DNA from: Gemmatimonadota bacterium
GTDB lineage: Bacteria; Latescibacterota; UBA2968
Direction of reading: 5' to 3'
Length of the DNA: 55,727 nucleotides
Assembly: GCA_002714465.1 (NCBI GenBank)
Contig: PAXL01000057.1
Span: 58,782 to 114,508, forward strand
Positions 1 to 9,196 of this stretch are shown here, piece by piece. Positions within the stretch are counted from its first letter, which is position 1. The number at the start of each line of letters is the position of its first letter. The position numbers and the translations under genes were made by a program. The notes below the pieces were generated by a model. The model did not search any database. It was not told the DNA's origin and saw only the letters and a program-made list of their open reading frames with translations.

Positions 1-106
1 TCCTAGAATTCATCATCTGAATTAAACCCGTGTGCCCTGCTTTCTTCCTAATCCGAAGCAACCTTGAAGAAGGAGCGCGCATTGTGGGCCTTCTCGGAGC
101 AAGTCT

Positions 107-1078
107 ATGTCACTCAAAATGCGCGTAGGCCTCGGCCAATTCCAGGAATTGACCGACGAGATGCTCGCCTTCATCAAGCAGATCGGCGCTGACGACTTCC
201 TGATGAACACCCCTCGTATCCCTGGCGAAAGCGGCGAGTGGGCATACGAGGACCTGAAATCTCTGAAGGATCGCGCTGACGGTGCAGGTCTCAGACTTAT
301 GGCTCTCGAAAACGTCCCCATCGACTTCTATACGGACATCATGCTGGCCGGCCCGAAGCGCGACGAACAGATCAAGCACATGGTCAACACCGTCCGGAAT
401 ATGGGGAAAGCCGGGATTCCTATCCTCGGCTACCACTGGCTGCCAAACAAAGTCTGGCGAACCGAACCCCTGGCCACGCTGCGAGGCGGCGCCAGGGCTA
501 CACGATTCGACGCGTCGGAGCACGAACCTGAAGAACTTACCCACGGCCGGATCTACACCAAAGAAGAGATGACGGAGAACTTCGACTACTATCTGGAGAG
601 AATTCTGCCTGTTGCTGAGGAAGCTGATGTGGTGTTGGCCCTGCATCCGGACGACCCACCAGTCGACTCACTTGGCGGTGTAGGACGAATCTTTGGGAGT
701 TTCGACGAATTCAGACGTGGGATCGACAAGTTCGACAGCCCGCATCACAAACTGGACTTCTGTATGGGCTGTTGGTCGGAGATGAACGCGGATGGCGCCG
801 TTCCCGCGATCAGCCACTTCGCACAGAGAGACCGAATCGCCTACGTCCATCTCCGATTCGTCCAAGGAGAAGTCCCCTGCTTCAACGAGTGCTTCATAGA
901 CGAAGGCAGCGTCGACCCCTTCGAAGCCGTCAAGGCACTTCATGACGCAGGTTTCACGGGCTTCCTGATCACCGATCACGTCCCGGAAACGGATGGCGAC
1001 ACACCTTGGGGACATCGAGGGCGTGCGTATGCCTTGGGCTATATCCGAGCACTCATTGATTGGACGGAACGCCTATAA
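107..1078 (+). CDS. UxuA-like mannonate/sugar-acid dehydratase, paralogue 1
   Basis: The 323-residue protein is a xylose-isomerase-like TIM barrel of the mannonate dehydratase (UxuA) family, which dehydrates hexonates to 2-keto-3-deoxy acids using a divalent metal. Visible family marks, in order, are HPDDPP (about residue 184), the Cys-containing strand LDFCMGCWSEM, the metal-side HLRFV, the DEG turn and ITDHVP near the C terminus. It is shorter than E. coli UxuA (about 394 residues), so the substrate may be another sugar acid. The ATG has GGAG eight bases upstream. Two paralogues lie at 18884-19912 and 33351-34361. The GH43-like gene follows on the same strand. The family call is firm; the substrate is inference. 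Confidence 0.85.
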   Translation: MSLKMRVGLGQFQELTDEMLAFIKQIGADDFLMNTPRIPGESGEWAYEDLKSLKDRADGAGLRLMALENVPIDFYTDIMLAGPKRDEQIKHMVNTVRNMGKAGIPILGYHWLPNKVWRTEPLATLRGGARATRFDASEHEPEELTHGRIYTKEEMTENFDYYLERILPVAEEADVVLALHPDDPPVDSLGGVGRIFGSFDEFRRGIDKFDSPHHKLDFCMGCWSEMNADGAVPAISHFAQRDRIAYVHLRFVQGEVPCFNECFIDEGSVDPFEAVKALHDAGFTGFLITDHVPETDGDTPWGHRGRAYALGYIRALIDWTERL

Positions 1079-1237
1079 AGGCAGCTGAACCCAAGATGGA
1101 CTGCGCATGAACATAATATTTAAGCAACGCGAAATCATCGACCGCTACTCGTTTGTCATCTATGCCCATCCGGGTTCATCCAGCCGCGCCCTAGGGCTAG
1201 CAAAGGCCGGGGCAGGTGATCCCAACGGTTTGACGAT

Positions 1238-2143
1238 ATGAGATTCTCCGACACAACCAGAGGCAGACCTTTCGCGAAGGATCCCGCCGTCATCCGACAC
1301 GAAAACCGGTATCTCATGTACTACACGATGTGCCCATTTACCGACGATCGTGCATCCAACGGGTTTGGCATCGGGATCGCCGAAAGCGAGAACCTCAGCA
1401 ACTGGACGAAGGTCGGAGAAATCGCGCCGGAGCAGCCTTGCGAAAAGAACGGCATCTGCGCACCCGGGGCGATCGTCCTCGACGGTCAAGTGCATCTGTT
1501 TTACCAAACTTACGGTAACAAGGAATGCGACGCGATCTGTCACGCCGTCTCAACTAACGGTGAGAGCTTCGAACGAGACCCGACCAACCCGATCTTCTGC
1601 CCGACAGGAGACTGGACTTGTGGTCGCGCCATAGACGCCGACGTGATCGACTGGAAAGGCGAGCTGCTTCTCTACTGGGCAACCCGCGACCCCGAGTTTC
1701 GCCTGCAGCTGGTCGGCGTATCCTCCGCACCTCTCGATTCAGACTATTCGCGCGATACCTGGACACAGCGATGCGACCGGCCGATACTCGCGCCCGAACT
1801 CGACTGGGAGCAGGAGTGCATCGAAGCATCCGCTGTGTGCGAGCACGACGGTCGGCTCTGGCAGTTCTATGCGGGTGCTTACAATAACTGTCCGCAACAA
1901 ATTGGCTGCGCCGTCAGTGACGACGGAATCGTCTGGAAAAGGATCAGCGACCAGCCTCTCCTACCAAACGGTGCTCCGGGATCGTGGAACAGCTCTGAGT
2001 CGGGACACCCCTATGTCTTTGTAGACGACGATGGGGCTACCCATCTCTTCTACCAAGGAAACAACGACAACGGAAAAACCTGGCATCTTTCCAGAGTAAG
2101 TGTTGACTGGTCGTCCGGGCTCCCAAGGTGCATTCAGCCTTAA
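1238..2143 (+). CDS. GH43/GH32-like five-bladed beta-propeller glycosidase
   Basis: This 301-residue protein has the repeated blade pattern of the GH43/GH32/GH68 propeller fold, with strands such as HLFYQTYG, LLLYWATRD, LWQFYAGAY and HLFYQGN. Candidate acidic residues sit where the family expects them: Asp in KDPAVI near the N terminus, Asp in IDADVID mid-protein, and Glu in CIEASAV. No signal peptide is seen, so the product is probably cytoplasmic and acts on oligosaccharides. It contains many Cys residues for its size. An in-frame stop lies just upstream, so the ATG used is the first available; the Shine-Dalgarno sequence is weak. A non-catalytic propeller cannot be excluded. Confidence 0.7.
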   Translation: MRFSDTTRGRPFAKDPAVIRHENRYLMYYTMCPFTDDRASNGFGIGIAESENLSNWTKVGEIAPEQPCEKNGICAPGAIVLDGQVHLFYQTYGNKECDAICHAVSTNGESFERDPTNPIFCPTGDWTCGRAIDADVIDWKGELLLYWATRDPEFRLQLVGVSSAPLDSDYSRDTWTQRCDRPILAPELDWEQECIEASAVCEHDGRLWQFYAGAYNNCPQQIGCAVSDDGIVWKRISDQPLLPNGAPGSWNSSESGHPYVFVDDDGATHLFYQGNNDNGKTWHLSRVSVDWSSGLPRCIQP

Positions 2144-2400
2144 GCGCGGTAACACCGATGAACACGAAGTAATGCAGGTCTACTAACATTGGGACCGCGT
2201 GATGATCACAGAGATGCAGATACCTGATATCCGCCAGTAGGCACACACACCTTCCCAGACCTTCTGCGAAAGTCTTTCATCCATCTCCAGTTAACCACTG
2301 CGCGTAACACTTACTACCTCAGCCTCCAGCCCCATCTGTATTCATCCATCCGCGCCGCAGACGTGGCAGGTGTCCGCCTTTCCCCGTCTGGAAGCGGTTC

Positions 2401-2724
2401 CTACGACGAAGTCTCAATATGGAAGACTTCACGGAGTTCCTTCGAAACGGGACTGTTGTCCGGGTTCGAAGGCATGATCTCCCGCATATGCGCCCACCAC
2501 TTCTGGCACACCTCTTCCTGCGAGATGCTTACCCACTGCTCCTCGTCCTCGATCTCGGCGTAAGCGAACAGCTGGTTCGTCTCCGCATCGAGGTAGATCG
2601 AATAGCTCGTCACGCCGTGCGCCCTAATTGTCTCTTCCAGCTCAGGCCATATAGGGTTGTGCCGACGTTCGTACTCTTCGTGTTGATCAGGGTTCACCCG
2701 CATCACAAAGGCTTTGCGAATCAT
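2401..2724 (-). CDS. rhaM: L-rhamnose mutarotase
   Basis: The 107-residue protein matches RhaM (about 104 residues), a small dimeric ferredoxin-like-fold enzyme that interconverts alpha and beta anomers of L-rhamnose. The diagnostic pattern is present: [20 protein letters not shown] at the N terminus with the catalytic His, [11 protein letters not shown] in the centre, and a C-terminal Trp pair (CQKWWAHM). It is the last gene of the minus-strand run after the PhyH gene, about 130 bases downstream. Its presence points to deoxy-sugar metabolism (L-rhamnose or L-fucose) in this region. RhaM relatives also serve L-fucose (FucU is a different fold), so the exact sugar is inferred. Confidence 0.88.
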   Translation of the reverse strand: MIRKAFVMRVNPDQHEEYERRHNPIWPELEETIRAHGVTSYSIYLDAETNQLFAYAEIEDEEQWVSISQEEVCQKWWAHMREIMPSNPDNSPVSKELREVFHIETSS

Positions 2725-2853
2725 TGGTTGCCTCCTATATCAATCAGTTGACGTTATGTAGCATACAATCGACTGGCGTCACGAACGTGAATTGAGTTCA
2801 GAACCACGCGTTCTGATGTGGATCCGATCATAACCCTGTATGCGTCTCTAGCC

Positions 2854-3663
2854 TCAGAGCGCTCTGTTTTCCTCTGAATACTCGTTTTTCCCACCCAACT
2901 GCCAGGTCCCCCTGAACAGGCTTTGCCTCTTCTTCGGCATCTTCTGGATCGTTTCATGCGGCAGACGTGTCCGGTGCCACTGCGCCCAGATAGAGTTATA
3001 GCAGTTGAACACGGCGCACCTTCCGTTGTCTGGATTTGTCCAGTCGTTCGCAGCGTGAATCAGACTCTCCGTAAAAATCACGACCGAACCGGCCGGGCAG
3101 GTGTAATCGTCCATCACCTCCCGCATCGACTCTTCCCACGGCGATCCGTTGATATTCGGTGACCATTTATTAGGCCCGCCGTAGTTAAAGTGCGCCTTGT
3201 GAGATCCACTGAGGAACGACGTCGCGCCTTGTCCCGACTTCGCCGGTTCGAGTTCCCATACCACTCGTGTCAAACTCGAAAAAATCTTCCCGCCTGCAAC
3301 CTGGTATCGCATCGCGTTCGCCTGTTGTGGAGGCCGAACGGCGTGCGGCAGTCCGTTGTCGGACCGTGCACTTACGTCCCATCCCGGTGGCCGAATCGTC
3401 GTAAACGATCCTTCGCAGCGAAACCCATACGCATCATCCTTCACGAACGGATCCTCTGCCAGAATCTCCGACAGGATTCCAACGATCGCCGGGTGATCGA
3501 GAAGTCGATCTAACGGAGGCTCGTAGCTTTGCTTCGCGCCTCCGTAGACGACTTCCTTCATCTCTTCGATTTCGCCCTCATCGAGCACTGACGGTAACAA
3601 AATCCATCCCCTCAGGTCGAAGAAAAATTTCTGTTCTTCCGTCATCGGAATCACTTCGTCCAT
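2854..3663 (-). CDS. PhyH-family Fe(II)/2-oxoglutarate oxygenase, iron His replaced
   Basis: This 269-residue phytanoyl-CoA-dioxygenase-like protein belongs to the same subgroup as 32184-32990. The start at 3663 was chosen because GGGGGAAGG precedes it; an ATG 12 bases upstream lacks a Shine-Dalgarno. Aligned by eye with the paralogue, the iron motif LHSDYG is here ARSDNG, so the first iron ligand His is Arg100 (codon CGG) while Asp102 remains. The distal His203 (SLIHAANDW) and the 2-oxoglutarate Arg215 are kept, as is the GSHK turn. If the alignment is right the protein cannot bind iron in the usual way. It lies 28 bases after the ceramidase-like gene and is probably co-transcribed with it. 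Confidence 0.8.
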   Translation of the reverse strand: MDEVIPMTEEQKFFFDLRGWILLPSVLDEGEIEEMKEVVYGGAKQSYEPPLDRLLDHPAIVGILSEILAEDPFVKDDAYGFRCEGSFTTIRPPGWDVSARSDNGLPHAVRPPQQANAMRYQVAGGKIFSSLTRVVWELEPAKSGQGATSFLSGSHKAHFNYGGPNKWSPNINGSPWEESMREVMDDYTCPAGSVVIFTESLIHAANDWTNPDNGRCAVFNCYNSIWAQWHRTRLPHETIQKMPKKRQSLFRGTWQLGGKNEYSEENRAL

Positions 3664-3691
3664 ACCTTCCCCCATAAACTGAATTCTTGGA

Positions 3692-5020
3692 CTAAGCCTG
3701 CTCGTTACCCGTCAAACGGTCCTTCATTTCGAGGAACGTCTGCTTCACGGCTTCGTTGATACCCTGTGCAACAGGTCCGGGGCCGTTCCTACTAAAGGTG
3801 TTGGCCCGATCGACCTCATATCCGCCTTCGTGAATCAGTTCATCAGTCGGCATGTAGTTGCGGCCGTCTTGACAATACCCCCACCCGATAAGGTTCGGAT
3901 CACTCAGCCACTCCCTTAGCAGATGCAGCCATTCTCCGAGCACCTCGTTGGCCATCCACGCGATCTGGTGACCCGGTGCGAGCCTGATCAGGCCGACTGA
4001 CCACGGCAAGTACTTGACCGGCGGAATCCCTGCTTTGAGGCGTTCATACCAATATTCCCCAAGGTTTTGGTTGATCTCCTCATCGCTGTTGGCGAGAACT
4101 TCCCAGTGCCCCAGATCCGCAATGTTCGTGTGATCTCGAGGTGTCATCGCAAATCCGGACACGTTGGCTAGATCGAGCGCAATCTCTTCGCCTCCAGACT
4201 CGATCGCGCGAGCCACGTCATCAGCAATCTCGTGTCCTGTTGCAACGACGTCTTCAGGTGTAGCCTTCCTGAATGCGTGAGACTCAAGATCCGCGAGCCT
4301 TCTCGGTCTCACGTTCCCAGCAAATCCTTGGATGAACTGTGCGTGGCAACCAAGTGTCTCCGACATTCGATCCCGACATTTACCTGGCCAGTCCGCTGAG
4401 ATTCCATCCCACGCGTATCCGTAGACCATAACGGGATGGCACCCGTAGCTGAATAGGATGCATCGATCTGTCTTTGCTTGGAGATCAAGCACCCAGAGAT
4501 CTGAGTTGTAATGGCCGTCCGGATTCGGTCCCATAACCATCGTGCCGTCTGGTTCCCGTAGCCGTCGGTTGATCCCAATGTCAGACTGACCTCGATGCGC
4601 AATCACGGTCACATCGCGCATGTTCTCGACCGCATCCAGCGTCATCCGGACACACCGCGTCATCAGATTTAACTCGTAGTCCGCAAGCGCTTTGGGCTTG
4701 GGTTTGAGAGTCGCGTAGCCCTCATATCCCGACATCGGACCACTGTGTGTATGCGAGAAATTGACCAGGATCGACTCAAAGGGAACACCAGTCATCGCAG
4801 AAAGCTCGTGCCGGAAACCGCTCGTTTCCGCCCACGACATGCCGATCATGTCGATCGACATCCAGATCGTCCTTGCTCCTTTCGCATCTTCGAGAACAAC
4901 CACTTGAGCGGCCAGAGGGTCTAGCACCTCGCCACCCGGGTAGAAACGGGGTCCGCGGCCACCCATTGGAAGACCCAACGGTGGGGTCGAATCGATCGAT
5001 GACCATCCGGCGCACGCCAT
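3692..5020 (-). CDS. Neutral/alkaline ceramidase N-terminal-domain protein
   Basis: The 442-residue product matches the neutral/alkaline non-lysosomal ceramidase N-terminal domain, a zinc amidase fold. Visible marks are the opening D-x-TPPLGLPMGG, the strand TIWMSIDMIGMS, and the zinc-type NFSHTHSGP followed by SYGCHPVMVYG. The C-terminal immunoglobulin-like part of true ceramidases is missing, which is usual for environmental homologues of this size, so ceramide may not be the substrate. No signal peptide is visible. The start is placed at the ATG preceded by AAAGAGGG with five bases of spacing rather than at an upstream ATG inside the previous gene. It sits between an LLM oxidoreductase and a PhyH gene in one run. 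Confidence 0.75.
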   Translation of the reverse strand: MACAGWSSIDSTPPLGLPMGGRGPRFYPGGEVLDPLAAQVVVLEDAKGARTIWMSIDMIGMSWAETSGFRHELSAMTGVPFESILVNFSHTHSGPMSGYEGYATLKPKPKALADYELNLMTRCVRMTLDAVENMRDVTVIAHRGQSDIGINRRLREPDGTMVMGPNPDGHYNSDLWVLDLQAKTDRCILFSYGCHPVMVYGYAWDGISADWPGKCRDRMSETLGCHAQFIQGFAGNVRPRRLADLESHAFRKATPEDVVATGHEIADDVARAIESGGEEIALDLANVSGFAMTPRDHTNIADLGHWEVLANSDEEINQNLGEYWYERLKAGIPPVKYLPWSVGLIRLAPGHQIAWMANEVLGEWLHLLREWLSDPNLIGWGYCQDGRNYMPTDELIHEGGYEVDRANTFSRNGPGPVAQGINEAVKQTFLEMKDRLTGNEQA

Positions 5021-5045
5021 ATAACCCTCTTTGGTAGTCGTCTGT

Positions 5046-6071
5046 CTAGTCTGCTTCCTGGCACTCAGATTTTGCATTCTTGCATTTACTCAGGATCTCC
5101 AGGGAACGATGGCACGCTTCAGGCTCGAAGATCCTAACCGTCGTGATCAGCTCATCAGCCCCCGTCATATCAACGAACTTAGCGACCTTCTCTCCCACGG
5201 TCTCAGCCGATCCAACAAATGAGCAAGTGAGTTTGCGCTCGATCGCCGGCTTCTCATGAGGCATCCAGTAGGCCTCGATATCGTCTATCGGCGGACCGAA
5301 CGGCTCTCGCTGCCCACGCATCATATTCACAGAAGCGACCTGTTGGGATGAGAATAGATATACCGCTTCCTCGTCCGTATCTGCCGCGACCACGTTCATA
5401 CCAACCATTACGTAGGGCCGGTCGAGAAACTCCGAAGGCTGGAAACCGCTCCGATACGCATCCAGCGCGCGCATCAGGTAGTCAGGTGCAAAATGCGAGG
5501 CGAAAGCGTAGGGCAGCCCTAGGTGGCCGGCGAGCTGGGCGCTGAAGAGACTCGAACCGAGCAACCAGATCGGTATGCTGAGACCGGCACCGGGGACGGC
5601 CCTAACGGGCTGTTTTGGGTCAGCTCTTCGGAAGTAGGACTGAAGTTCGACCACATCACTAGGAAAATCGTGATCCGAGCCCGAGAGCGTGCGGCGAAGA
5701 GCCCGGGCCGTAGTCTGATCCGTCCCGGGCGCACGCCCAAGACCCAGATCTATCCTGCCGGGATAAAGAGATTCGAGCGTGCCGAACTGTTCAGCAATAA
5801 CCAGCGGCGCGTGGTTGGGCAACATCACCCCACCTGATCCGACCCGAATCGTCTCAGTAGCTTCAGCTATGTGACTGATCAGCACGCTCGTCGCGGCGCT
5901 GCCGACACCGCTCATGTTGTGATGCTCTGCGAGCCAGTATCGATTGTATCCAAGCCTCTCGCCGACCTTAGCCATCTCACGCATCAGGTCAAATGCACGA
6001 GAAGCATCGCTTCCCTTCCGGATCGGTGCTAAATCCAGGATCGAAATCGGAATCAAGATCTTCTCCAACAA
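5046..6071 (-). CDS. Luciferase-like (LLM) flavin-dependent monooxygenase
   Basis: The 341-residue protein is a bacterial-luciferase-type TIM barrel that uses reduced flavin and oxygen. The signature is clear: [11 protein letters not shown] at the start, [24 protein letters not shown], and the [10 protein letters not shown] segment, typical of the MsnO8/YhbW subgroup. The start is a TTG preceded by AGGAAGGG at about nine bases; no ATG is available upstream. It is first in a minus-strand run with the ceramidase-like and PhyH genes (26-base gap to the next). The natural substrate cannot be told from sequence. Confidence 0.85.
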   Translation of the reverse strand: MLEKILIPISILDLAPIRKGSDASRAFDLMREMAKVGERLGYNRYWLAEHHNMSGVGSAATSVLISHIAEATETIRVGSGGVMLPNHAPLVIAEQFGTLESLYPGRIDLGLGRAPGTDQTTARALRRTLSGSDHDFPSDVVELQSYFRRADPKQPVRAVPGAGLSIPIWLLGSSLFSAQLAGHLGLPYAFASHFAPDYLMRALDAYRSGFQPSEFLDRPYVMVGMNVVAADTDEEAVYLFSSQQVASVNMMRGQREPFGPPIDDIEAYWMPHEKPAIERKLTCSFVGSAETVGEKVAKFVDMTGADELITTVRIFEPEACHRSLEILSKCKNAKSECQEAD

Positions 6072-6360
6072 AAAGAGCCCTTCCTGCCGACGGAGGGTAT
6101 AATACCTCAGCAGTCAGTACTACAGAAAGGACCTAAGATTTCGGATCTATTTAGTCTTTCAGACCACGACGGAATCCGCAACGAGCTTGCAGTTCGTAAT
6201 ACAGGTGATCTTTTTAGGAATTGTCTGAGGGGGAGTAACGTAAGACCACTACACTAGTAATGAGGCACAACACTGGCCAACAAATCACCCGGTAGTATCT
6301 TCAGTTGTCGCAGACCGCAAATTCAACCACACACGAGCGGCCTAAGCAAGCAACAGGGGG

Positions 6361-7569
6361 TCATATCACCCCCGCTTTCCGCAACCCCTGGATCTCAGCG
6401 CTCCCCATCGCCAACCAGTCGCCAAGTACCGCCTCCGTGTGTTCACCGAGTTTGGGCCCACGAGAATGTTCATGCCTGTAGTCACTTACCTTGATTGCGC
6501 CAGCGGCCTGCCGAACAGTCCCGAACTCAGGATGGGAGGTCTCGAGAATCATATCATCTTCCTGTATCTGCGGGTCTCGGAATGCTTCCTCGACCGAATT
6601 AACTGGTGCACACGGCACCTCACCTTTCAGACGATTCAGCCACGTGGCAGTCGTCTCACGACGAGTCAGATCTTTGAGAAGGGGAACCAGTATCTCCCGG
6701 TTCTCCATCCGATCAGCAGAGGTCCTGAATCGCCTATCTTCCGCCAGATCAGGTGCGCCTAGGATCCTCACGAGATTTTGGTAGAACTTCTCCTTCGCGC
6801 ACATCACAACTAACCAGCCATCAGCTGTCGGGAGGACTTGAGACGGAATCTGAGAAGGATGGGAGGAATCGGGCATGCGCAACGGCTCGTAACCCTTTGT
6901 GAGGTGCCAGGCTCCCACGTACCCTAGGAGCGATATCGCCGTGTCGAATAGACTCACATCGACATCACATCCGACGCCGGTCTCGCGCGCGCGGTGGATC
7001 GCGCTGACCAGACCGAGCGCAGCCAGTACACCGGCATTCAGGTCGACCAGAGAAAGACCCGACTTCTGCGGCGGCGAATCGGGCTCACCCGTGATACTCA
7101 TCCAACCGGCATACCCTTGCATTAGGTAGTCGTATCCCGGCTCGGCCGCGCGTTTGCCATGACGTCCGAATGCCGACAATGAACAACACACTATTGAGGA
7201 CTTTGTCTCTCGGAGGGCGGCATAGTCAAGTCCGAGCTTCGATGGCAGATCGCCACGCAGATTGTTGTAGACGCCATCGACGTGGCCTGTCAAACCCTTC
7301 AGAAGTGCCTGCCCCCGCTCGTCCTGAAGGTTGAGCGTGATGCTCTTCTTGTTCCGATTGAAGCTCTGAAAGTAGACACTGTCCTTGTCGCATGTGTAGG
7401 GAGGGATGTGTCGGGCCACATCTCCATCTGTGGCTGGATTCTCAATCTTGATGACTTCGGCGCCCAGATCGGCCAGCATCATCGTGCCCCAAGGGCCCGC
7501 TCCAAACTGCTCGACCGCAAGGATACGAACATCTCCCAGCGGAGCTTTTTCACCAATCATTTCAGACAT
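6361..7569 (-). CDS. Family III (CaiB/BaiF) CoA-transferase
   Basis: The product, about 402 residues, is a formyl-CoA-transferase-type enzyme that moves CoA between carboxylic acids. Typical segments are VEQFGAGPWGTMMLADLGAEVIKIE at the N terminus with the catalytic Asp expected mid-domain (GLSLVDLNAGVLAALG), and the HPEFGTVRQ stretch near the C terminus. The start is uncertain: the frame opens at 7599 inside the upstream gene, but the conserved domain begins just after the ATG at 7569. It is last in a three-gene operon after a CitE-type lyase and a MaoC hydratase. In that context it probably activates the acid (itaconate or mesaconate are the best guesses). Confidence 0.85.
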   Translation of the reverse strand: MSEMIGEKAPLGDVRILAVEQFGAGPWGTMMLADLGAEVIKIENPATDGDVARHIPPYTCDKDSVYFQSFNRNKKSITLNLQDERGQALLKGLTGHVDGVYNNLRGDLPSKLGLDYAALRETKSSIVCCSLSAFGRHGKRAAEPGYDYLMQGYAGWMSITGEPDSPPQKSGLSLVDLNAGVLAALGLVSAIHRARETGVGCDVDVSLFDTAISLLGYVGAWHLTKGYEPLRMPDSSHPSQIPSQVLPTADGWLVVMCAKEKFYQNLVRILGAPDLAEDRRFRTSADRMENREILVPLLKDLTRRETTATWLNRLKGEVPCAPVNSVEEAFRDPQIQEDDMILETSHPEFGTVRQAAGAIKVSDYRHEHSRGPKLGEHTEAVLGDWLAMGSAEIQGLRKAGVI

Positions 7570-7576
7570 ATCACGC

Positions 7577-8446
7577 TCAGTGTCTGGCCTCTTCCACAAC
7601 GCGTTTCGCCCGTTCCAGCACGGGCCAATCCACCATCCGTCCGTCTACGCTAACCACACCACCATCTGAATTCTCGAATGCGTCCACCACCCGCTGCGCC
7701 TCTTCCGCCTCGGCCTTGGTCGGTCTAAATGTAGAATTCACGATGTCGATTTGCTTCGGATGGATCACGGATTTCCCTGTAAAACCCATCGACCTAGATG
7801 CGAGTGCATCACGTTCTAAACCCTCGTCGTCCCGGTAGTCAACAAACACGCGGTCGATCGAATGTACGCCCCGACTCGCTGCAACCACGGCCATCGTTGC
7901 CCTGGCATGTGCTAGTCCGAAGGCATCGGAACCTGCTGACACAGGAATCCCCACGTCCAGGGCATAGTCCTCCGCGCCGAACATCAGACCAAACACACGA
8001 TCGCTCGATTCGACGATCTCTTGCGCGTTAACGAGTCCAGACGCGGACTCGATCATCGGCACGATCCGTATGAGCTGGTTCGGTCTACCTGCAATGGATT
8101 CCCGGAGAGAAACATCGTCCTCAAGCCTAGTAATGGCGTCGGCCGTCCCGACCTTTGGCAATACGAGACCGGTCAGCCTCCGTCGAACAACCGCAGCCAG
8201 ATCGCGAGCGTGTTCCGAGTGACTCGATGGGTGGACGCGCACAAAGATGAACGGATCTTTATTACGAGGTGATTCTGACAGGATAGCCGTCAGGATGTCG
8301 CGGGCGGTTTGCTTCTCGTCTGGCGGGACCGCGTCCTCCAGATCGAAGATTACGGCGTCGGCGCTTAGCAGCAGCGATTTCTCGACCATCGACTGTCTGT
8401 GCCCAGGCACAAAAAGCCATGAACGAATAATGTCAGGAGGTATCAC
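7577..8446 (-). CDS. CitE/HpcH-type acyl-CoA lyase (citramalyl-/malyl-CoA lyase-like)
   Basis: This 289-residue protein has the CitE-like TIM-barrel pattern: RSWLFVPGHR, the acidic VIFDLEDAVPPDEK, FVRVHP, MIESASGLVNA and the metal-side GLMFGAEDYALDVG, with the C-terminal GKSVIHPKQID. Members cleave 3-hydroxy-3-carboxyacyl-CoA thioesters to acetyl-CoA or an acid plus a keto acid. Its start overlaps the stop of the MaoC gene by four bases (ATGA), and it ends seven bases before the CoA-transferase start, so the three are translationally coupled. By analogy with the Pseudomonas itaconate pathway (transferase, hydratase, citramalyl-CoA lyase), a citramalyl-CoA lyase role is likely but not proven. 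Confidence 0.85.
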   Translation of the reverse strand: MIPPDIIRSWLFVPGHRQSMVEKSLLLSADAVIFDLEDAVPPDEKQTARDILTAILSESPRNKDPFIFVRVHPSSHSEHARDLAAVVRRRLTGLVLPKVGTADAITRLEDDVSLRESIAGRPNQLIRIVPMIESASGLVNAQEIVESSDRVFGLMFGAEDYALDVGIPVSAGSDAFGLAHARATMAVVAASRGVHSIDRVFVDYRDDEGLERDALASRSMGFTGKSVIHPKQIDIVNSTFRPTKAEAEEAQRVVDAFENSDGGVVSVDGRMVDWPVLERAKRVVEEARH

Positions 8447-8952
8447 CGCTTGACCTCGGGGAAACTTCCCTTCCCTGGAGCTGAATCTGTCTTATAGACC
8501 ATCACATTGCGTGTAAACTCGATAACCACGTCTCCGTCTTGGTTGATCCCTCTGGACAGGACCTGCACGATGCCCGCTTCAGGATACGTTCGGGACTCAC
8601 GCTTCGACAAGACCTCAGTCTCGCAGTAGAGGGTATCGCCAATAAACACCGGGTTCGGAAGCTTTACCTCCTCCCACCCTAGGTTCGCCATCGCGTTCTG
8701 GCTCACATCGGACACGCTCATCCCAACGACCAGCGCGAGCGTGAACGTGCTATTAACGAGAATCCGCTCCCACCTAGTCTCCTTCGCACGTTCGGCGTCG
8801 AAATGAAGCGGATTTGTGTTCATCGTCAGGTGCGTGAACATCGCATTGTCTGTTTCCGTCACTGTTCGGCCGCAGGAGCTCCTGTAGACATCACCGACTT
8901 CGAAGTTTTCGTAGTATCTCCCATCCCAGCCGGCTTTGACTGACTGTTCCAC
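8443..8952 (-). CDS. MaoC-family enoyl-CoA hydratase (itaconyl-/mesaconyl-CoA hydratase-like)
   Basis: The 169-residue product is a hot-dog-fold hydratase. GRYYENFEVGDVYRS opens the MaoC domain, the hydratase motif is NTNPLHFD, and the end is the usual IEFTRNVMVYK. The start is a GTG at 8952 with GGGAG six bases upstream; the longer open frame to 9171 carries no domain and overlaps the divergent desaturase leader. Its stop overlaps the start of the CitE-type lyase. Together with that lyase and the CoA-transferase it forms a complete acid activation, hydration and cleavage set. Confidence 0.85.
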   Translation of the reverse strand: MEQSVKAGWDGRYYENFEVGDVYRSSCGRTVTETDNAMFTHLTMNTNPLHFDAERAKETRWERILVNSTFTLALVVGMSVSDVSQNAMANLGWEEVKLPNPVFIGDTLYCETEVLSKRESRTYPEAGIVQVLSRGINQDGDVVIEFTRNVMVYKTDSAPGKGSFPEVKR

Positions 8953-9196
8953 AGCATTCTCCCTTGAAGGTGGCCCTTGGTCCGAACCGGCAGCGGCGTC
9001 GAGAAGGTCAAGAAGGAACCTCGCTACTCGTTTACAGCTGCGGTCTCTGCAAACAGGAACTGCAAGATAGGCTTTGTTCGCAAAAGATGGCAAGATCGGC
9101 GGAAAAGGAGACCGGAAGTCCTTTCGCACTCGGTTCCCTGATCCTATCATCGTAGCGTTGGTTGCAGGCACAACTGAACAGAGCAGGAGGTTTTCG

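Noticed and set aside
22..321. Long antisense frames within genes (for example opposite the UxuA-like gene at the left end)
   Set aside because: They have low-complexity Arg/Ser/Pro-rich translations, no ribosome sites and sit antisense to well-supported genes.
2144..2400. Possible terminator between the convergent GH43-like and rhaM genes
   Set aside because: Only very short inverted repeats are present and no T-run; nothing firm to report.
8953..9171. Longer N terminus for the MaoC hydratase
   Set aside because: The extra 73 residues carry no hot-dog sequence and overlap the leader of the divergent desaturase, while a GTG with a good ribosome site starts the domain.
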